Source: Planctomycetota bacterium
Lineage (GTDB): Bacteria; Planctomycetota; UBA1135; GCA-002686595
NCBI GenBank assembly: GCA_002683825.1
Contig: NYUD01000015.1
Coordinates: 36,966 to 74,205 of the forward strand
Reading direction: 5' to 3'
DNA: 37,240 nucleotides
Shown: positions 33,240 to 37,240 of the stretch, piece by piece
How the letters are laid out: every line of letters begins with the position of its first letter
How positions within the stretch are numbered: the first letter of the stretch is position 1
Translations under genes and position numbers: made by a program
The notes under the pieces: model-generated
Database searches by the model: none
The model's input: only the letters and a program-made list of their open reading frames with translations
What the model was told of the DNA's origin: nothing

Positions 33240-34621
33240 CAGGCGTCCACGCGCAGGTCCACGCTGGCGCGCGCAGCCAGGTCGAACTCGACGCCGACCT
33301 GGCGTCCGGGGTTGCCGGCGGGCCGCGCGCGCGTGCCGAGGACGCGCCCGCCCTCGACGCGCTCGCCGCTGCGGCCCGCCGGCAAGTCGATCCACACGCG
33401 CGCGCGCGGCACGGCCTCGTTCCAGCCGTTGGTCACGCGCACGCCGCCGGGCCAGAGCGGATCCACGATGAGCTTGCCGGCGGGGTGGCTGGCCGAAGCG
33501 TCGGGCGTGCCGTCGTCGTCGAGGTCGTAGGTGAACGAACGCACCGCGTAGCGCCCGTGGGGCCTCTCGCGCGCCAGACGGATCACCCGGTAGCCGTGGT
33601 AATCGCCGCCACTGGACCTCTCGGGGTGCAGCATGGCGCCCGCTGCCGTTGCGACCGAGAAGATCGGTCCGTCGAAGTCGGAGCGGTCGCGACGATCCTG
33701 GCCGGAGGCGTCGAACACGCGATCGGCGTGCCAGTGGCCCGAGAGCACGATCGGAACGCGCCCTTCGCGGCACAGTTCGACGAAGGCCCCGCGGCGCGCG
33801 CCGACCCGGCGTCCCTCGAAGAGCGGGTGATGCAGCTGCACGATCGGCGTGCGCTTGCCCGCGCCCTCGAGGGCCTCGGCGATCCAGCCGAGCTGAGTCG
33901 CGGTGAACTGGTCGCGCCCGTGGGCGCTGTTGGCGCTGACGATGCGCAGGGGACCGGCGTCGACCACGTGGCTGACCACGCGCAGGTGCGTCATGAAGCC
34001 GGCCAGGCCCTGGTATTCGTGGTTGCCGATCACGACCACGACGGGCGCGTCGAAGCGCTCGAGGGCCGCCATCAGGCGTTCGTAGCGATCCATCGAGCCA
34101 CCGTAGGCCACGTCGCCCGAGATCACGACCAGGTCCGGCGCAACCAGGTTGATCTCGTCGACCAGTGCGTCCATGCGGCGCGTGCCGCTGCCGTCGGGGA
34201 AGAACTCGGGCAGGTCGGCGAGCTGCACCAGGCACAGCTCGTCGGCCCACAGTCTGCGCAGGTGCACGGCCTTGGGCATGCGCTCGACGCGCCCGCCGTC
34301 GCGCACGACCATCGTGTAGGCGCCCTCGTCGAGGTCCGCGGGCACTTGCACGTCGAAGTCGTGGCGCGCGCCGCTGGAGTGCGCGCGCGACAACGCCAGC
34401 GGAATCGGGTCGGTGCCGACGCGCTCCAGTTCGACCGTCAGCGCCGGTGCGCGGAAGGGCCGCGACGATTCCAGCTGGAGCGTGAAGCTCTCACCGGGTG
34501 CGACCACGGCCGGCACGCCCAGACGCGGGCGCAGCACGCGGCTGCGGTCGGGCCGCACCACCCAGGCCGTACACAGCGAGATGAGGAAAAGGGCGGCGAG
34601 GACGCGGAGCAGCGAAGCCAT
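33239..34621 (-). CDS. Membrane-anchored calcineurin-like metallophosphoesterase with altered first motif
   Basis: 460 residues from the ATG at 34621, which starts a signal-anchor (LLRVLAALFLISLCTAWVV). Residues 30-120 form a beta domain (VVAPGESFTLQLESSRPFRA). The phosphoesterase core follows: first motif LVQLADLPEF (Asp136, but Pro138 where DxH normally has His), SGDVAYGG (169-175), GNHEY (199-203), LHHPLFEG (263-270) and GHWHADR (295-301). Four of the five metal-binding motifs are intact, so activity with one metal site weakened is possible. The C-terminal ~130 residues contain an FTYDLDDDGTPDAS segment that may bind calcium, then a beta region. Substrate unknown. It is divergent from the gene at 34780 and coupled to the membrane protein at 33239. 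Confidence 0.85.
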   Translation of the reverse strand: MASLLRVLAALFLISLCTAWVVRPDRSRVLRPRLGVPAVVAPGESFTLQLESSRPFRAPALTVELERVGTDPIPLALSRAHSSGARHDFDVQVPADLDEGAYTMVVRDGGRVERMPKAVHLRRLWADELCLVQLADLPEFFPDGSGTRRMDALVDEINLVAPDLVVISGDVAYGGSMDRYERLMAALERFDAPVVVVIGNHEYQGLAGFMTHLRVVSHVVDAGPLRIVSANSAHGRDQFTATQLGWIAEALEGAGKRTPIVQLHHPLFEGRRVGARRGAFVELCREGRVPIVLSGHWHADRVFDASGQDRRDRSDFDGPIFSVATAAGAMLHPERSSGGDYHGYRVIRLARERPHGRYAVRSFTYDLDDDGTPDASASHPAGKLIVDPLWPGGVRVTNGWNEAVPRARVWIDLPAGRSGERVEGGRVLGTRARPAGNPGRQVGVEFDLAARASVDLRVDA

Positions 34622-34765
34622 GGGCGCGACATCATAGTCCGAAGCCCGCGCTCGTATCGCGCTCCGGAGGAAGAGGGCGGCGCCGGAACGCCGCAAGACG
34701 TCGATACGTCCCCAGGTGGCCGGGGCCGGGCGTATGATGGAGCCTCCCCCACCGGCTTGCGACCA

Positions 34766-34782
34766 CGGGGGACTCACCCATG
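34766..34782 (+). promoter_or_regulatory. Strong ribosome binding site for the GH114-like gene
   Basis: GGGGGA ends seven bases before the ATG at 34780-34782. This is one of the few clear Shine-Dalgarno sequences in the window, and it fixes the start codon. Confidence 0.5.
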
Positions 34783-35838
34783 AAGCACGCGACGTGGATC
34801 GTTGCGGCCGCGTTCACGCTCGCCGCCGCCGGTGAAGCCGGCGCCAGGGACCTGCGGCCCCGGACCCTGCTCGTCTATTACGGCTTCCCCTCCTCCATCA
34901 ATGCGACCTTCTCGGTCCCCGGGGCGGCCGCCGAGCTCGGCGCCTACGACCACGTGGTGCTGGGGGACGGACTGGAGAAGGCCACCCACCCGGACCACGC
35001 GAACACCGTCGCCATCCTGGCCCATCCCGACATGGCGGGGACCACGGTCTTCGGCTACATCGACCTGGGCGTCACGACCCAGAACCTGAGCCTGGCGGAG
35101 ATCGGCCTGCGCGTCTTGGAGTGGCAGAGCACCGGCGCCGACGGCGTCTTCTTCGACGACTTCGGCTACGACTTCGGCGTCGACCGGGCCCGCCAGAGCG
35201 CCGCGGTGGACGCGGCGCACGCGGCCGGGCTGGCGGTCGTGGCCAACGCCTTCCGCGTCGCGGATGCCTTCGACGATGCCGTCGATCCGGTCTCGAACCC
35301 CACGGGCGACGCCACCCACCTCGGCGCGGGCGACCTCTATCTCTACGAGAGCCACCAGGTGCGCCTGAACGCCTACGAGGCCGAGGCCGCCTGGCAGGCC
35401 AAGGCCAACGAGGTGGAGGCACTGCGCCTCGCCCACGGCTTCGGCGTTTTCTCCATCACCACGACCGACGTCGACGACCCGGCCGCCTTCGAGCAGGAAA
35501 AGCTCGACTACGCCTGGTTCTCGGCGCTGCTCTACGGCCACGTCGCCACCGGCTGGGGCGAGTATGCGTTCTCGGCGAGCGGCGCCTCCAACTCCCTGGC
35601 CCCCTTCCGCGCGCGCCCGTCCGTGGCGCCCGGGGCCTCCTTCACCTCGGTGGTCGTCGCGAACCCGCCCCTCTACACCCGCGACACCGACGCCGGAACC
35701 ATCAGCGTGGACGCCGTGGCCCACGTCGCAAGCTTCGTACCCGGCGCCAATCCCGTGCCCCTTTCCGGCGCCGGCGTGCTGGCCCTTCTCCTTTGCGCCG
35801 GCGGAGCCTGGGCGATCCGTCGGACCCGCCGGCGCTGA
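34780..35838 (+). CDS. Secreted GH114-like TIM-barrel protein with C-terminal sorting signal
   Basis: 352 residues. Signal peptide MKHATWIVAAAFTLAAAGEA. The core resembles the spherulin-4/GH114 (endo-alpha-1,4-polygalactosaminidase-like) barrel: RTLLVYYGFPSSIN, GYIDLG, STGADGVFFDDFGYDFG with Asp126 and Asp127 at a strand end, AAHAAGLAVVANAF, and LYLYESHQV with Glu190. Acidic residues at strand ends fit a glycosidase-type active site. The C-terminus reads NPVPLSGAGVLALLLCAGGA then AIRRTRRR: a short motif, a hydrophobic helix and a basic tail, like VPLPA/PEP-CTERM sorting signals, so surface anchoring by an exosortase-type system is plausible. No exosortase is in the window. Substrate may be a galactosamine-containing polysaccharide (inference). 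Confidence 0.8.
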   Translation: MKHATWIVAAAFTLAAAGEAGARDLRPRTLLVYYGFPSSINATFSVPGAAAELGAYDHVVLGDGLEKATHPDHANTVAILAHPDMAGTTVFGYIDLGVTTQNLSLAEIGLRVLEWQSTGADGVFFDDFGYDFGVDRARQSAAVDAAHAAGLAVVANAFRVADAFDDAVDPVSNPTGDATHLGAGDLYLYESHQVRLNAYEAEAAWQAKANEVEALRLAHGFGVFSITTTDVDDPAAFEQEKLDYAWFSALLYGHVATGWGEYAFSASGASNSLAPFRARPSVAPGASFTSVVVANPPLYTRDTDAGTISVDAVAHVASFVPGANPVPLSGAGVLALLLCAGGAWAIRRTRRR

Positions 35839-35930
35839 CTCCGCCCCCGCTCAAGCCGAAAAAGAAGACTCCGTACGGAGCTGCACGGTGCAACGCGTTC
35901 GAAGTCGTACAAAGGTGTCCCAAGCGTCAC

Positions 35931-35952
35931 GGCCCCCTCGGGGACGGGGGCC
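35931..35952. terminator. Hairpin between convergent genes
   Basis: GGCCCCC (35931-35937) and GGGGGCC (35946-35952) form a perfect 7-bp GC stem with an 8-base loop between the stops at 35838 and 35959. It could serve both genes. No T-run is present. Confidence 0.45.
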
Positions 35953-35958
35953 TGGGCG

Positions 35959-37212
35959 CTAGAAGGCGGACACCTTCTTCTTGTTCATGCCCATTTTCAA
36001 AAGGGGTGGAACCTCGATGCGCTCGAAGCGGTGGCGCAGCCACATCCAGGACAGCCCGAGGAGCACGAGGAGCGAGGCCGCCCATGCGAGCGGGTTGGAG
36101 CCGAAAAAGTCATTCAGCGAGCGATGTACGAAGGCCACGAGCACCGCGTACGGAGCCGGATCCGCGGAGAGCTGGCGGTAGATCGCCCCGACGAGAAGCA
36201 CGGCGATGATCGCTGCGGAGGTCTGGATGACCAGTTTCGTCTTCCACCGGGCCTTCGTGCGCGGAGGGAGGTTCCTGCGCAGGAGGAAGGTCATGGTCGC
36301 GGTCCAGACCAACGTCACCCACCCCGCCTGGAAGCCGAAGCCGTTGGGGACGGGCAGGGTCTGTGTGGGGTCCGATTCGTGGCGTAACCTGCAATTGGCG
36401 GAATCGAGAGCGGAATCGAGAAAGGCGAGCTCCGCCGGAAGGGGATGCTCTTTCGAATGAGCCGAGAGGCATGTCGAGAGCTGCAAGTCCGCAACCGTCG
36501 CCGCATCGGCCAGGTGCAGGGCGTTCTTCGCGTGCACCTCACGGATCAGGCGCTCGAAGTCGTCGGCGGTCCGCGCCGTGCCGGTAGCCTTCTCGTGCGC
36601 GCGTGACAGCTGCCACGCCAGGAAGCGCGCCGAGCTCGCGTCGGACACGTCGAAGGGGTTGTAGGCAAAGAAGGGGGAGCCCGGATAGAAGGGATGGCTC
36701 TCCGCCTGGACGCTCTCGCCCCAGGGAGCCGTGATCTCGACCGGCTCGTCGCCCCGGTGCAGTTCCCACAGGTGTGCGGGCACCAGGACGTGATTTCTGA
36801 ATTCTCCACGCCTACCGATGATTTTCGCGGATGTCCGATCCACGTGGACGCGCTTGGCTATGGACTGCCAGGAGTAGTAGCCGCGGGCGAACGTGCCCGC
36901 CAGAGACGTAGCGAGAACCAGCGTCACCAACGGCGGGAAGATCACGTAGGGCAGAATCTTGCGCCGCGGAATGGGCAGCGGATCCAATCCCTGAAGGATG
37001 CTGAGCGACGTCCGTCCGTACTGCCAAGAGAGGAAGATGCCCCAGGGACCGAAGAAGAGGATGATGGTCGGAGCCGCGCCGGAGATCAACAGGATGACGA
37101 GGGTCGCGAGCAGAACGGCGATTCCCGCCGGACGCAGGACCGTACTGCGCACAAGTGTGAGCGTCAGTGGTGACAACCGGAGTTCTCTCGAGCCCGAAGT
37201 CGGTGTTTCCAT
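35959..37212 (-). CDS. Polytopic membrane protein, possibly an ABC-exporter membrane subunit
   Basis: About 417 residues from the ATG at 37212; a GTG at 37227 would add five, and the frame stays open to the right edge. Two long hydrophobic segments lie near the N-terminus (GIAVLLATLVILLISGAAPT, IILFFGPWGIFLSWQYGRTS), then a third (YVIFPPLVTLVLATSLAGTF). An extracytoplasmic domain of about 170 residues follows (VHVDRTSAKIIGRRGEF, PHLADA-type helices, and a Cys pair in LSTCLSAHSKEHP and DSANCRLRHES). The C-terminal third has three more segments (WVTLVWTATMTFLLRR, AAIIAVLLVGAIY, LAWAASLLVLLGLSWMW). The order helix-large loop-helices recalls ABC-2 type permeases, but no ATPase is visible in the window. 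The tail is NKKKVSAF. Family assignment is uncertain. Confidence 0.68.
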   Translation of the reverse strand: METPTSGSRELRLSPLTLTLVRSTVLRPAGIAVLLATLVILLISGAAPTIILFFGPWGIFLSWQYGRTSLSILQGLDPLPIPRRKILPYVIFPPLVTLVLATSLAGTFARGYYSWQSIAKRVHVDRTSAKIIGRRGEFRNHVLVPAHLWELHRGDEPVEITAPWGESVQAESHPFYPGSPFFAYNPFDVSDASSARFLAWQLSRAHEKATGTARTADDFERLIREVHAKNALHLADAATVADLQLSTCLSAHSKEHPLPAELAFLDSALDSANCRLRHESDPTQTLPVPNGFGFQAGWVTLVWTATMTFLLRRNLPPRTKARWKTKLVIQTSAAIIAVLLVGAIYRQLSADPAPYAVLVAFVHRSLNDFFGSNPLAWAASLLVLLGLSWMWLRHRFERIEVPPLLKMGMNKKKVSAF

Positions 37213-37240
37213 GCGTGCACGGTTCACCAGAAGGCGCTGG

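Noticed and set aside
33485..34783. Plus-strand open frame of 432 codons
   Set aside because: Antisense of the metallophosphoesterase, whose motifs are clear on the minus strand.
35121..36209. Arg-rich plus-strand open frame of 362 codons
   Set aside because: A frame-shifted shadow of the GH114-like gene followed by antisense of the next gene; almost entirely Arg, Gly and Pro.
1..37240. CRISPR arrays, tRNA, rRNA and known riboswitches
   Set aside because: No regularly spaced short repeats, no cloverleaf with TTC-type arms and no conserved riboswitch core were seen by eye. A covariance search would be needed to exclude small RNAs.

Overview
The window is high-GC DNA, most likely from a member of the Planctomycetota. 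That is an inference from gene content. It has several sulfatase-fold enzymes, a CRTAC1/ASPIC-UnbV repeat lipoprotein, two DUF1570-like proteins, an ECF sigma factor fused through a membrane helix to a carboxypeptidase-regulatory-like region, and a secreted protein whose C-terminal beta domain I associate with Planctomycetes secretomes. No rRNA, tRNA, CRISPR array, prophage or origin was seen, and no intact mobile element.

Layout. 1-121 is the 3' end of a plus-strand gene. 271-6241 is a sulfatase-like locus: a minus-strand lipoprotein (271-2547) divergent from a plus-strand pair overlapping by ATGA (sulfatase-like lipoprotein and ASPIC/FG-GAP lipoprotein). A decayed sulfatase C-terminus (6146-6241) then abuts an intergenic repeat. 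6361-9441 holds a secreted HExxH/TPR protein and a formylglycine-type sulfatase with a Tat signal. 9442-10112 holds a decayed transposase fragment. 10113-14880 encodes an orphan 440-residue protein, an ethanolamine-type APC permease and an SLC5-type sodium/solute symporter. 15232-16845 encodes a large secreted protein. 17194-23210 is a tight minus-strand efflux operon (adaptor, HME-RND pump, outer-membrane factor). 23239-24484 is a repeat-rich stretch carrying one small gene (23641-24141) between two direct copies of a ~115 bp repeat. 24526-27240 encodes a large secreted DUF1570-like protein whose catalytic glutamate is replaced by alanine. 27403-29166 is a hybrid histidine kinase. 29310-31979 is the sigma/sensor fusion. 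32250-34621 is a coupled membrane-protein/metallophosphoesterase pair, divergent from a secreted GH114-like TIM-barrel protein (34780-35838). A polytopic membrane protein (35959-37212) runs to the right edge.

How the genes fit together. Most products are exported, which fits a free-living heterotroph that takes in solutes (ethanolamine, sugar-like compounds), cleaves sulfate or phosphate esters outside the cytoplasm, and expels metals. Two of the three sulfatase-fold enzymes carry threonine instead of cysteine or serine at the nucleophile position, so they should not use formylglycine and may be phosphatases or phosphotransferases.

The most unusual features are the dispersed intergenic repeats (6242, 7860, 23239, 24355, 27342), which sit at gene and pseudogene junctions, and the small gene framed by the longer repeats with integron-like core heptamers on both sides. 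No single system in the window is clearly new. The best leads are the repeat family with its cassette, the pseudo-peptidase, the threonine-type sulfatase locus and the sigma/sensor fusion.
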